A stretch of DNA of 64,000 nt from Chamaelirium japonicum (Eukaryota > Streptophyta > Magnoliopsida > Liliales > Melanthiaceae), in the NCBI GenBank assembly GCA_947650365.1, contig CANTAL010000021.1:186001-250000 (forward strand). Reading direction: 5' to 3'. This document shows, piece after piece, positions 10,795-22,165 of the stretch (the stretch's first letter is position 1; the number at the start of each line of letters is the position of its first letter). Made by a program: the position numbers and the translations under genes. The notes under the pieces are model-generated. The model did not search any database. It worked only from the letters and a program-made list of their open reading frames with translations, and had not been told where the DNA came from.

Positions 10795-10870
10795 CATGTT
10801 GTAAGAAGATAAAAGGGAACCTGAATAAAATAATATAAATCTCTCTAGTTTTAATAATTAAAAAGAATTT
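10795..10870. repeat. Small AT-containing linker module
   Basis: A linker of about 70 bp with AATATAAATCTCTCTAG, TTTTAATAATTAA and a TCCTCATCTTCTCTC end, between an antisense PBSL and an antisense TAIL. Further copies are at about 16065-16140, 58755-58835 and, reversed, 16870-16965. It marks the left part of segmental duplicate C (10.6-15.9 kb). Confidence 0.65.
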
Positions 10871-12329
10871 TATCCTCATCTTCTCTCTCTTCTACGGAGT
10901 TTTGGAATTTAGATTCCTTATTACTTCACACCTAGACCCGTGGCCAATGGAATGGAGTAGGACTTCTTCTATTCTCTCTCTTTGTTTATCTCTATACATT
11001 CTTTTCTATTCTTCTCTCTCATCTCTGTTCTCTTCTCCCTTCTTCTTTCTCTTCTGTGGAGCTTTGGAATTTAGATTCCTCTTTAATTTACACTGATACA
11101 CATGGCGAATGGACTAGAGTAGGACTTCTTCTCCCCTTCTCTCTTCGTTTATCTTTTCGTTCTTTTTTCTCTTCTATCTAAATAATTTAATTAAATAATA
11201 TAATTATTTAATTAAGAAAGAAACAAAGATAGAAAAAAGAGAAGAAGAGAGAAAAGAATGCATAGATAAATATAGAGAGAAGAAGTACTGCTCTAGTCCA
11301 TTCGCCATGGGTATATATATGAATTAAGAAGGAATCTAAATTCCAAAACTATACAGAAAAGAGAAAAGGAAAGAGAAAAGAAGAGAGAAGAGAACGGAGA
11401 GATAAACGAAGATAGAATTGGATTTTTGAAATTTAGATTCCTTCTTACTTCACACCTATACCCATGGCACATAGACTGGAGAAGGACTTCTTCTCTCTTC
11501 TTTCTTTATTTATCTCTTTGTTCTCTTCCCTCTTCTTATCTCTCTTTTGTAGAGTCTTGGAATTTAGTTTCCTTCTTACTTAACACCTATACCTGTGGCT
11601 AATGGACTGGAGCAGAACTTCTTCTTTCTTCTATCTTATTTTATATCTTCGTTCTCTTCTCTCTCCTTCTCTCTTTTCTCTCTTTGTTTCTTTCTCTGTT
11701 TTCTTGTGACTGGTTGGCTGGGCTTGACATGTTCGTACTGATAACGTATTATGAGATGGGAGAAAGAAAAAACCGTCAAACGTGCCCCACCCGAAAGAGG
11801 TCGTATAAATATTGAGAAAAGGAGTTTTGGAATTTAGATTCCTTCTTACTTTACACCTATTTAATAAATAAATAAATAAATAATTTAATTAAAAACAATT
11901 ATAGTAATATTACTACGATAATTAAAATAATATTGAGATAATACTATTGAGAAGTGGAGTTTTTGAATTTAGATTCCTTCTTACTTCAGACCTATACCCG
12001 TAGCCAATCGACTGGAGCAGGACTTCTTCTCTTTTCTCTCTTCGTTTATCTCTCCGTTCTCTTCTTTCTTCTTCTCTTTCTTTTGTCTTTATTTCTCTCT
12101 CCGTTTTCTTATGACTGGTTGGTTGGGCTCGAATTATTCAAGCTGATAACGTATTGTGAAATGGGAAAAAAATAGAGCCGTCAAACGTGCCCCACCCTAA
12201 AAGGGTCGTATATTCTTTATAGAGTAAGCTTACTTAAGGCCTAAGCAATCTATGGAAAACTGGTCGTATATTATTTATAGGGTAAGCTTACTTAGGGCCT
12301 AAGCAATATATAGAAAATCATAATCCATG
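10871..12329 (-). repeat. Module array, antisense units with one sense insert
   Basis: Antisense TAILs near 10898, 11057, 11422, 11550, 11820 and 11956. Between 11175 and 11360 an AATTTAATTAAATAATATAA bridge leads into a sense PUR-TAIL piece. At 12205-12310 TEL is doubled: GTCGTATATT..TATAGGGTAAGC occurs twice about 60 bp apart. The doubled TEL is also at 60000-60115, part of the 48 kb spaced duplication. Confidence 0.8.
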
Positions 12330-13055
12330 AGAGAGATCAGACGGTGGATAGCCATCCTATCGAACGATCTCGTAACAGTTGTAATGTTTTAAATTTTTTT
12401 GAAGAAAAATATAAATTATTCTTAAAATAAAAAATTTGTATTGCCTTATTTTCCTTCTTTACTTCCAATTATTTAAATAATTAACTAATAATTTAAATAA
12501 TAAGTAAATAGTAATAGAATTATTTTTTAATTTTTATTACTTAATTAAATAATTTATTTTTTATTAATTTCAATTAATATTTTATAATTTAATAAAATAA
12601 TTATTTAGTTGTATAATAATTTATTTTATTATTATTTATTTAACTATAAAATTATTTAATAATTAAATTATTTATTTATTTGAGTAAATAATATATTTAA
12701 TATATTTCTTCACTAATTAAGTTTTTAAATATTTCAATAAGTGACTTATTATTTAATTAATTAAAAATAAAATAATAATTTAAGAAATAACTAATAAAAT
12801 AAATAAATTAATAAATAATATAATTAAATTTATATATTTTTTTAATAATTTAAATAATTAAATCAGTACATAATTTAATAATTTAATAATATAATAATAA
12901 TAAATAATAATATAATTAAATAACATAAAAATTAATTATTTTACGAAAAACTTAATTATTGAATTATTTATATTATTTAATAATTAAATAAATTATTAAT
13001 TTAATTAAAAAAATTATAGTAATATTACTATGATAATCATAATAATGTTGAGATG
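12330..13055 (-). repeat. AT-rich module (copy in duplicate C, left)
   Basis: An AT module of about 720 bp starting with the variant AGATCAGACGGTGGATAGCC, shared only with the module at 60130, and ending at the TACTATGATAATCATAATAA motif (about 13027). Slightly shorter than the 60130 copy. Mostly A/T words with no coding signal. Confidence 0.8.
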
Positions 13056-13771
13056 ATACTATTGAGAAGTGAAGTTTTGGAATTTAGATTCCTTCTTACT
13101 TCACACCTATATATGTGGCCAATGGGCTTGAGCAGGACTACTTCTCTCTTCTCTTTTTATTTTTTGCTCTATTCTCTTCTCTCTTATTCTCTCTCTTCTG
13201 TGAAGTTTTGGAATTTAGATTCTTTCTTACTTCACACCTATACCCATGGCAAATGGAATGGAGCAGGACTTTTTATCTTTTTTCTCTTCATTTATCTCTT
13301 CAGTCTGTTCTCTCTTCTTCTCTCTCTTCTGTCTTTGTTTTTCTCTCCGTTTTCTTGTAACTGGTCAGCTTGGCTTGATATGTTCGTACTGATTATATAT
13401 TGTATAATGGGAGAAAGAGAGAGTCGTCATATGTGTTGCACCCTAAAGGGGTTGTATATTATTTATAGGGTAAGTTTACTTAAAGCCTAAGCAATCTATA
13501 GGAAACCCGAATCTATGGGAGAAGAGAGAAGAGAATAGAGAGATTTAATTATATTATTAAGAAGTGGAGTTTTGGAATTTAGATTCCTTCTTACTTTACA
13601 CCTGTACTCGTGTCGAATGTACTGGAGTATGACTTCTTCTCTCTTCTCTCTTCGTTTATCTCTCCGTTTTCTTCTCTCGCCTTCTCTCACTTCTGTCTTC
13701 GTTTCTCTCTTTGTTTTTTTGTGACTGGTCTGCTGGGTTTGACATATTCGTGCTGATAATGTATTGTGAGA
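13056..13771 (-). repeat. Module array, antisense units
   Basis: Three antisense units (TAIL near 13068, 13203, 13562). The middle LDR has the variant ATATGTGTTGCACCC, matched by ATATGTGCCGCACCC at 61420. The long open frame 13053-13490 is two read-through units. Confidence 0.8.
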
Positions 13772-13965
13772 TAAGATATTGCTTATTTATTTTATTTATT
13801 TTAATTATTATTTCTTTAAATATTATAAAGTATATTGTTTATTTAAATATTCAAATAGTATCGTCTCAATGTTATTATTTAAATATTTAATTATAAAACA
13901 TTAAATAATTATTAAATAATTTATATAAATTTATAAGCATAAAAAATATTTTATTTCTCTTCTTC
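13772..13965. repeat. Second AT-rich module type
   Basis: Same module as at 2728 and 61766: ATTTATTTTAATTATTATTTC, AATAGTATCGTCTCAATG and TTTATATAAATTTATAAGC. It sits between an antisense PBSL and a pyrimidine tract. The copy at 61766 is in the same context. Confidence 0.75.
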
Positions 13966-14455
13966 TTTCTTTATTTATCTCTTCGTTCTCTTCTCTCTTC
14001 TTCCCACTCTTCTGTCTTTGTTTCTCGCACCGTTTCTTGTGAATGGTCGGCTGGGCTCGATATGTTCGTGCCGATAACGTGTTGTGAGAAGAGAGAAGAG
14101 AATAGAGAGATAAATGAAGAGAGAAGAGAGAAGTCTTACTCTAGTCCATTCCCCAAAGGTATAGGTGTGAAGTAAGAAGGAATCTAAAATCTAAAACTCC
14201 ACTTCGCAATAATATAATTAAACCTCTCCGTTCTCTTCTCTCTTCTCCTATGGATTAGGGTTTCCCATAGATTGCTTAGGCCCTAAGTAAGCATACCCTA
14301 TAAATAATATACGACCCCTTTAGGGTGGGGCATGTTTGACGGCTCTCTTTTTCTCCCATCTCATAATACGTTATCAGCACGAACATGTCGAGCCTAGCAG
14401 ACCAGTCGTAAGAAAACGGAGAGAGAAACGAAAAGAAGGAATCTAAATTCTAAAA
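13966..14455 (+). repeat. Strand-switch joint and complete sense unit
   Basis: An antisense PUR-PBSL piece with the rare TTTCTCGCACC variant (14021) ends in GTGTTGTGAG and is joined to AAGAGAGAAGAGAA, a sense PUR. A sense TAIL and full TEL-LDR-PBSL follow. The same joint with the same variant is at 62011-62100. Confidence 0.8.
14255..14382 (+). promoter_or_regulatory. Well-preserved telobox, TATA box and primer-like site
   Basis: TTAGGGTTT at 14255-14263, TATAAATA at 14299-14306, GGGGTGGGG-type leader start, and TTATCAGCACGA at 14371-14382. Telobox to TATA is about 36 bp, TATA to primer-like motif about 65 bp. The telobox and TATA box are recognised plant promoter elements. The primer-like site is proposed from its position after a CA-ending leader. 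Confidence 0.5.
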
Positions 14456-14580
14456 CTCTATTTCTTAATAGTATCATCTTAATATTATTATGATTATCAT
14501 AGAAAATTCCAAAACTCTCTTTATTTTAATTAAACGATTAATTTAATTAAAAAAATTATAGTAACATTATCAGTACGAAA
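14456..14580. repeat. Short fold-back module
   Basis: AGTATCATCTTAATATTATT and GATTATCATAG in sense, a CTCTCTTTATTTTAATTAAA middle, then AATTATAGTAACATTA in antisense, here cut into TCAGTACG. Related copies are at 21711-21857, 41735-41890, 57175-57290 and 62560-62670. The copies at 57280 and 62665 share the cut after GTAACATTA. Confidence 0.65.
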
Positions 14581-15465
14581 AAAGAAGAAGTCCTACTCCA
14601 GTCCATTAGCCACGAGTATAGGTATGAAGTAAGAAGGAATCTAAATTACAAAACTCTACTTCTCAATATTTATATGACACCTTTAGGGTAGGGCACATTT
14701 GATAGATCTCCCTTTCTTCAACCTCACAATATGTTATCAGCACGAACATATCGAACCCAGCCTACCAGTCACAAGAAAACGGAGAGAGAAACGAAGACAA
14801 AAGAGAGAGAAAAAGATAAAAGAGAAAACAGAAAGAGAGAGAAATAGAGAAGAGAATGAAAACATAAAACAAAGAAAGAAAAAGTCCTGCTCCAGGCCAT
14901 TGGCCATGGGTATAGGTGTGAAGTAAGAAGGAATAAAAATTCCAAAACTTAACTTCTCAATATTTATATGACCCATTTAGCGTGGGGCACATTTGACAGC
15001 TCCTTGTTTCTTCTATATCACAATACGTTATCAGCATGAACATATATAGCCCAGCCGACCAATCATAAGAAAACGGAGAGAGAAACGAAGACAAAAAAGA
15101 GAGAACAAGAAATAAGAGAATGAAAAGATAAAAGAAGACAGAAGAGAGAAGAAGTCTTGCTCCTGTCCATTAACCACGGGTTTAGGTGTGAAGTAAGAAG
15201 TAATCTAAATTTCAAAACTCCACTTCTCAATAATATAATTTACACTCGCCATTTTCTTCTCTTTTTTTCCATGGATTTGGGATTCCCATAGATTGTTTAG
15301 GCCCTAAGTATTCTTACCCTATAAATAATAAATAATTTATAACCCCTTTAGGATGGGGCACGTTTGATGACTCTCTCTTTCTCTCATCTCATAATACGTT
15401 ATCAGCACAAATATTTCAAGCCTTGCTAACTAGTCGTAGAAAACAAAGAGAGAAATAAAGACAGA
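14581..15465 (+). repeat. Module array, sense units
   Basis: Sense units with PBSL near 14736, 15028 and 15401. Diagnostic variants are CAGCCTACCAGTC (14760), TTTACACTCGCC (15239) and AATAATAAATAATTTAT after the TATA box (15325). Each is found at the matching place near 62850, 63339 and 63428. The TEL-less first two units are about 290 bp long. Confidence 0.8.
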
Positions 15466-16215
15466 AGTGAAATTTTGGAATTTAGATTCCTTCTTACTTC
15501 ATACCTATTCCTATAGCCAATGGATTGGAGTAGGACTTCTTCTCTCTTCTTTCTTTATTGATCTCTTCATTCTCTTCTCTCTTCTTCTCTTTCTTCTATG
15601 GAGTTTTTGAATTTAGATTCCTTACTTCACACCAATACCCGTGGCCAATGGACTTGAGCAGGACTTCTTCTTTCTTTTCTCTTCTTTTATCTCTCTGTCC
15701 TCTTCTCTCTTCTCTCTCTTATGTCTTCGTTTCTCTCTCCGTTTTCTTGTGATTGGTCGACTGGCCACGACATGTTCGTGTTGATAACGTGTTATAATAT
15801 GGGAGAAAGAGAGAGTCGTCATACGTGCCACACCCTAAAGGGGTCGTATAAATATTGAGAAGTGGAGTTTTGGAATTTAGAGTCCTTTTTACTTTACACC
15901 TATACCAGTGGCAAATGGACTGGAGTAGGACTTCTTATCTCTTCTCTCTTTGTTTATCTCTCTATTCTTTTTTCTCTTTTTCTCTCTCTTATGTCTTTAT
16001 TTCTCTCTCTATTTTCTTCTGACTAGTCGGTTAGGCTTTATATGTTCATGCTGATAACGTGTTGTAAGAAGAGAGAAGAGAACCTAAATAAAATAATATA
16101 AATCTCTATCGTTTTAATAATTAAATAGAAGTCTATCCTTATTTTCTCTCTCTTTTATAGAGTTTTGAAATGTAGATTCCTTATTACTTCACACTTATAC
16201 CCGTGGCCAATGGAC
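15466..16215 (-). repeat. Module array, antisense units
   Basis: Begins at an inversion joint (ACAGAAGTG then AAATTTTGG). TAILs near 15470, 15600, 15862 and 16160. The LDR has CATACGTGCCACACCC, matched at 63910. The small linker module is at about 16065-16140. Confidence 0.8.
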
Positions 16216-16980
16216 TGTTCTCTTCTCTCTTCTTCTCTCTCTTCTGTCTTTGTTTCTCTCTTAATTAAATAATTATATTATTTAATTAAATTATTTAGGT
16301 AGAAGAGAGAAGAGAACAAAGAGATAAACGAAGAAAGAAGGGGAGAAGAAGTCCTGCTCCAGTCCATTGGCCACGGGTATAGGTGTGAAGTAAGAAGGAA
16401 TCTAAATTCCAAAACTTCACAGATGAGAGAGAAGAAGAGAGATAAGAACAGAGAAGAGAGAGAAGAATAGAGAAGAGAATGTAGAGATAAACGAAAAGAG
16501 ACGAGAGAAGAAGTCCTGCTGTTTATCTCTCCTTTCTCTTCTCTCTTCTTTTCTCTCTTCTGTCTTTATTTCTCTCTCAATTATATAATTATATTATTTA
16601 ATTAAATTATTTAGGTAGAAGAGAGAAGAGAATGGAGAGATAAACAAAGAGAAAAGGGGATAAGAAGTCCTACTCTAGTCCATTGGCCACGGGTATAGGT
16701 ATGAAGAAAGAAGGAATTTAAATTCCAAAACTCCAAAAAAGAGATAAGAGAACAGAGAAGAAGAAAGAAGAGAACTAAAAGATAAACGAAGAGAGAAGAG
16801 AGAAGAAGTCTTGCTCCAGTTCATTGGCCACAGGTTTAGGTGTGATGTAATAAGAAATCTAAATTCTAAAACTCCACAGAAGAGAAAGAAGATGAGGAAA
16901 GACTTCTATTTAATTATTAAAACTAGAGAGATTTAAATATTTTATTTAGGTTCTCTTCTCTCTTCTTATAATATATTATC
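16216..16980. repeat. Fold-back block with a tandem 316 bp duplication
   Basis: Antisense pyrimidine tracts run into a TTAATTAAATAATTATATTATTT bridge split by the 20-base limit of motif quoting, then TTATTTAGGTAGAAGAG and a sense PUR-TAIL. The bridge occurs at 16261-16300 and again near 16577-16616, offset 316 bp. The reversed form of the bridge is at 11180 and 59130. The block ends with a reversed linker module (16870-16965), so linkers flank it in opposite orientation (16065 and 16965). Confidence 0.65.
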
Positions 16981-18349
16981 AGCATGAACATATCGAGCCC
17001 AACCGAACAGTCACAAGAAAATAAAGAAAGTAATAAAGACAGAAGAGAGGGAAAAAGAGATAAAAGAACAAAAAGATAAATAAAAAGAGAAGAGAGAAGA
17101 AGTCCTGCTTCAGTTTATTGGCCACAGGTATAGGTGTGAAGTAAGAAGGAATCTAAATTCCAAAACTCTACTTAATATTTATACAAGCCCTTTAGGAAGG
17201 GGCACGTGTAACGGCTCTAACTTTCTCCCACCTCACAACACGTTATAAGCACGAACATGTCAAGCCCAGCCGACCAGTTACTAGAAAATAGAGAGAGAAA
17301 CAAAGACAGAAGAGAAAGAAGAAGAGAGAAGAAAACAGAGAGATAAATAAAGAGAGAAGAGAGAAGTAGTCCTACTCTAGTCCATTGGACACGGGTTTAG
17401 GTGTGAAGTAAGAAGGAATCTAAATTCCAAAACTCTACTTCTGTCTTCGTTTCTCTCTCCGTTTTCTTACGACTGGTCGGTTGGGCTCGATATGTTTGTG
17501 CTGATAACATATTGTAAGATTGGAGAAAGGAAGAGCCATCAAACATACCCCACCCTAAAGGGATCATATATTATTTATTATTTATAGGGTAAGCATACTT
17601 AGGGCCTAAGCAATCTATGGGAAACCCTAATCCATGAGAGAAGAGAGAATAGAATGGAGGGAATTAATTATATTATTAAGAAGTAGAGTTTGGGAATTTA
17701 AATTCCTTCATACTTCACACCTATACCTGTGGCCAATAGACTAGAGCAAGACTTCTTCTCTCTTCTCCTTTCATTTATCTATCTGTTCTCTTTTCTCTTT
17801 TTCTCTCTCTTCTGTCTTCGTTTCTCTCTTCGATTTCTTGTGACTGGTCGGCTGGGCTTGACATGTTCGTACTGATAACGTGTTGTGAGATAGGAGAATG
17901 AAAGAGTCATCAAATATGCCCCACCCTGAAGGGGTCGTATAAATATTAAGAAGTTGAGTTTTGCAATTTAGATTCCTTCTTACTTCACACCTATACCCAT
18001 GGCCAAAGGACTGGAGTAGGACTTCATCTCTCTTCTCTCTTCGTTTATCTCTTAGTTCTCTTCTTTCTTCTTCTCTCTCTTCTATCTTTGTTTCTCTCTT
18101 CGTTTTATTTTCTCTCTTCTTCTCTTTTTTCTGTCTTCGTTTCTCTCTTTAATTTCTTGTGACTAGTAGGCTGGGCTCGACATATTTGTACTGATAATGT
18201 GTTGTAAGATGGAAGAAAGAGAGAGCCGTTAGACGTGGCCCACCCTAATGGGGTCGTATAAATATTGAGAAGTGGATTTTGGGAATTTAGATTCCTTCTT
18301 ACTTCATATCTATACCCGTGGCTAATGGACTTAAGCAGGACTTCTTCTC
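16981..18349. repeat. Module array, sense then antisense
   Basis: Sense units to an inversion joint at 17443 (CTCTACTTCTGTCTTCG), then antisense units with TAILs near 17690, 17955 and 18270. The LDR-TEL at 17540-17625 has an extra TATTATTTAT next to the TATA box. No gene seen. Confidence 0.8.
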
Positions 18350-19296
18350 TTTTTGTACTGATAATGTTACTATAATTTTTTTAATTAAATTAATCATTTT
18401 ATTAAAATAAAGAGAGTTTTTGAATTTACTATAATAATCATAATAACATTGAGATGATACTATTAAGTAGTAGAGTTTTAGAATTTAGATTCCTTCTTAC
18501 TTCACACCTATACCCATGACGAATGGAAAGGAGCAGGACTTATTCTTTCTTCTCTCTTTGTTTATCTCTCCGTTCTCTTCTCTTTTCTTCTCTCTCTTCT
18601 GTCTTCGTTTCTCTCTCCGTTTTCTTATGACTGGTTCACTGGGCTCGATATGTTCGTGCTGATAATGTATTATGAGATGGGAGAAAAAAAGTATCGTCAA
18701 ATATGCCCTACCCTAAATTGGTCTTATATTATTTATAGGATAAGCATACCTAGGGCCTAAGCAATCTATGAGAAACCCAAATCCATAGGAAAAGAGGAAA
18801 GAGAACTGAGAGAGAAGAGAGAGAAGAGTCTTGCTCCAGTTCATTAGCCACGGGTATAGATGTGAAGTAAGAAGGAATCTAAATTCTAAAACTCAACTTC
18901 TTAATATTTATACAACCCTATTAGGGTGGGGAACATTTGTGCCTCTCTCTTTCTCCCATCTCACAACACGTTATCAGTACAAACATATCGAGCCCAACCG
19001 ACCAGTCGCAAGAAAACGGAGAAAGAAACAAAGCCATAAGTGGAGTTTTAGAATTTAGATTCCTTCTTACTTCACACCTATACCCGTGGCCAATGGACTG
19101 AAGCAGGACTTTTTCTATTTTATGTCATCATTTATCTCTCCATTCTCTTCTCTCTTCTTTTCTCTTTTCTATGAAGTTTTAGAATTTAGATTCCTTCTTA
19201 CTTCACACCTATACCCGTGGCTAATAAACTGGAGCAGGACTTCTTCTCTCTTCTATCTTTGTTTATCTCTTCGTTCTCCTCTCAATTCTGTCTTCA
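18350..19296. repeat. Fold-back remnant and short alternating units
   Basis: 18360-18475 is a fold-back remnant with GTTACTATAATTTTTTTAAT on the left and ACTATAATAATCATAATAAC on the right. An antisense unit (18475-18800), a sense TAIL-LDR-PBSL (18820-19033) and two antisense TAILs (19040, 19170) follow. Strand changes at PBSL/TAIL and in the PUR tract. Confidence 0.75.
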
Positions 19297-19485
19297 TTTA
19301 TAATATTAAATATAAGTCTGTTCTATTTAATTATTTAAATATCATAAATAATTAGTTAATATACATTGAGATATTTAATTTGGTTTTTAAATTATTTAAG
19401 TCCTGCTCCTGTCCAGTTTTATTAATTTAAATAACTATTTAACATATTTAGACATTGAGATAATACTATTTTTAAATTATTTTAG
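19297..19485. repeat. AT-rich stretch with a TAIL fragment inside
   Basis: About 190 bp of A/T words (AATTATTTAAATATCATAA, ACATTGAGATATTTAA) broken by AAGTCCTGCTCCTGTCCAG, a fragment of TAIL. ACATTGAGATA appears on both sides, hinting at two AT-module ends that flanked a lost unit. Not matched elsewhere by eye. Confidence 0.55.
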
Positions 19486-21710
19486 GTTTCCCATAGATTG
19501 TTTAGGCCCTAAGTAAGCTTATCCTATAAATAATATATGACCCCTTTAGGGTGAGGCACGTCTGACGACTCCCTCTTTCTCTTATCTTTTAACACGTTAT
19601 CAGCACGAACATGTCTAGCCAACCCGACTAGTCACAAAAAAACGTAGAGAGAAATGAAGACAGAGAAGAGAGAATAAGAGAGAAGAGAACAAAGAGACAA
19701 ATGAAGAGAGAAGTGAGAAGAAGTCCTGATCCAATCTATTGGCCACGGGTATAGGTGTGAAGTAAGAAGGAATCTAAATTCCAAAACTCCACTTCTATCT
19801 TTGTTTTTCTGTCCATTTTCTTGTAACTGGTCGGCTGGGCTCGACATGGTCGTGCTGATAACGTGTTGTGAGATGGGAGAAAGAGAGAGCCGTCAAACAT
19901 ACCCTACCCTAAAGGGGTTATATATTATTTATAGGGTAAACTTACTTAGGGCCTAAGCAATCTATGGGAAGCCCTAATCCATAGGAGAAGAGAGAAGAGA
20001 ACGGAGAGATTTAATTATATTATTAAGCAGTGGAGTTTTGGAATTTATATTCCTTTTTACTTCACACCAATAACCGTGGTGAGTGGACTGGAGCAGGACT
20101 TCTTCTCTTTTCTCTCTTCGTTTATCTCTCGATTCTCTTTTCTCTTCTTACAACACGTTATAAGCATAAACATGTCAAGCCCAACTGACTAGTCACAAGA
20201 AAATAGGGAAAGAAACGAAGAATGAAGAGAGAGAAGAAAAAAGAAGAGAATGAAAAGATAAATAAAGAGAGAAGAGATAAGAAGTCCTACTCCAGTCCAT
20301 TAGCCACGGGTAGAGATGTGAAGTAAGAACGAATCTAAATTCCAAAACTCCACTTCTCAATTGTACGACCCCATTAGGGTAGGGCATATTTGATGGCTCT
20401 CTCTTTCTTCCATCACATAACACATTATCAGCACGACAATGTCGAGCCCAACCGACCAGTCACAAGAAAACGGAGAGAGAAACGAAGACAGAAGTGGAGT
20501 TTTAGAATTTAGATTCCTTCATACTTCATACCTATACCCGTGGCCAATTGATTGGAGCGGGACTTCTCTTTATTCTCTCTTTATTTATCTCTCTATTCTC
20601 TTCTCTCTTCTTCTCTCTCTTTTCTGGAGTTTTAGAATTTAGATTCCTTCTTACTTTACACCTATACTCGTTGCCAATGGATTAAAGCAAGACTTCTTCT
20701 CTCTTCTCTCTTCGTTTATCTCTCTGTTTTTTTCTCTGTTCTTCTTTTTTTTCTGTGTTCATTTATCTCTCCGTTCTCTTATCACTTTTTCTCTCTCTTC
20801 TATGGAGTTTGGGAATTTATATTCCTTCTTACTTCATACCTATACCCGTGGCTAATGGACTAGAGCATGACTTCTTATCTCATCTCAACTTTTCAATATT
20901 TATACGACCCGTCGAATCTCTTCCATGTTCATATATTATTTATACGACCCGTCGGATCTCTCCTATCTCACAACACGTTATCAGTACGAACATATCGAGC
21001 TCAGCCGACCAGTCACAAGAAAATGGAAAGAGAAATGAAAACAGAAGAAAGATAAGAAGAGAGAAGAAAACATAGAAATAAATAAAGAGAGAAGAGAGAA
21101 GAAATCCTGCTCTCGTCCATTGGCCACGAGTATAGTCAAGAAGTAAGAAGGAATCTAAATTACAAAACTCTACTTCTCAATATTTATATAACCCCTTTAA
21201 TGAGGGGCATATTTGATATCTCTTTATTTCTCCCATCTCACAATACGTTATCAGCACGAACATGTCTATCCTAGCCGACCAGTCACAAGAAAGTAGAGAG
21301 ATAAATAAAGATATAAGAGAGAGAAGAAGAGAGAAGATAATGGAGAGATAAACAAAAAGAGAAGAGAGAAGAAGTCTTACTCCAGTCCATTGGCCACGGG
21401 TATAGGTGTGAAGTAAGAAGGAATCTAAATTCCAAAACTTTACTTCTTAATATTTATACGACCCCTTTAGGGTGGGGCACTTTTGACAGCTCTCTTTCTC
21501 CCATCTCACAACACGTTATTAGTACGAACATGTCAAGCCCACCTGACCAGTCACAAGAAAACAGAGAGAGAAGAAAAGACAGAAGAGAGAGAGAAAGAGA
21601 GAAGAGAACAAAGAGATAAACGAAAAGATAAAAGAGAAGAAGTCCTGCTCTAGTCCATTGGCCACGAGTATAGGTGTGAAGTAAGAAGGAATCTAAATTC
21701 CAAACCTCTA
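19486..21710. repeat. Module array with frequent strand switches
   Basis: Sense 19486-19795, antisense 19796-20150, sense 20150-20490, antisense 20490-20880, sense 20880-21710. Switches occur at PBSL/TAIL (20490), TAIL/PUR (19795) and inside a pyrimidine/PBSL joint (20148). Two consecutive pieces at 20905 and 20945 join CGACCCGTCG to ATCTCTCC, skipping TEL and most of LDR, as also at 10110 and 37870. The last sense units (PBSL near 21250 and 21517) are short, about 267 bp. Confidence 0.8.
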
Positions 21711-21857
21711 CTTCTTAATAGTATCATCTCAACGTTATTACGATTATCATAGTAAATTCCAAAACTCTCTTTATTTTAAATGATTAATTGAATTAAAAAA
21801 ATTATAGTAATATTACTATGATAATCATAATAACGTTGAGATGATACTGTTGAGAAG
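21711..21857. repeat. Fold-back element with 45 bp arms
   Basis: The left arm 21711-21755 and right arm 21813-21857 are reverse complements with three mismatches by my alignment. The 57 bp between them is AT-rich with CCAAAACTCTCTTTA. Arms end in CTTCTTAATA / TGTTGAGAAG, the same sequence that ends full AT modules, so this looks like an AT module collapsed to two facing ends. Hairpin formation is possible. Confidence 0.7.
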
Positions 21858-22165
21858 TAGAGTTTTGGAATTTAGATTCCTTCTTACTTCACAACTATAC
21901 CCATGGCGATAATTAATTAAATATAGTTAAATATTTATACGGTAAGCTTAATTAGAGCCTAAGCAATCTATGGAAAACCCTAATCCGTAGGAGAGATCCG
22001 ACGATGGACAGCCATCCGATCGAATGATCTTATATCAGTTGTAATGTTTTATAATTAAATATTTAAATAATAACATTGAGATGATACTATTTAAATATTT
22101 AAAGAAATTATATACTTTATAATATTTAAAGAAAAATTAATTGAAATAAATAAAAAAATAAACAA
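21858..22165. repeat. Antisense TAIL fragment and scrambled AT pieces
   Basis: A TAIL fragment stops at CCCATGGCGATAATTAATTA. A reduced TEL without a normal LDR follows, then AT-module start sequence (GACGATGGACAGCC, 21990-22050), cut into a reversed copy of the second AT module type (22050-22155). Confidence 0.65.
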
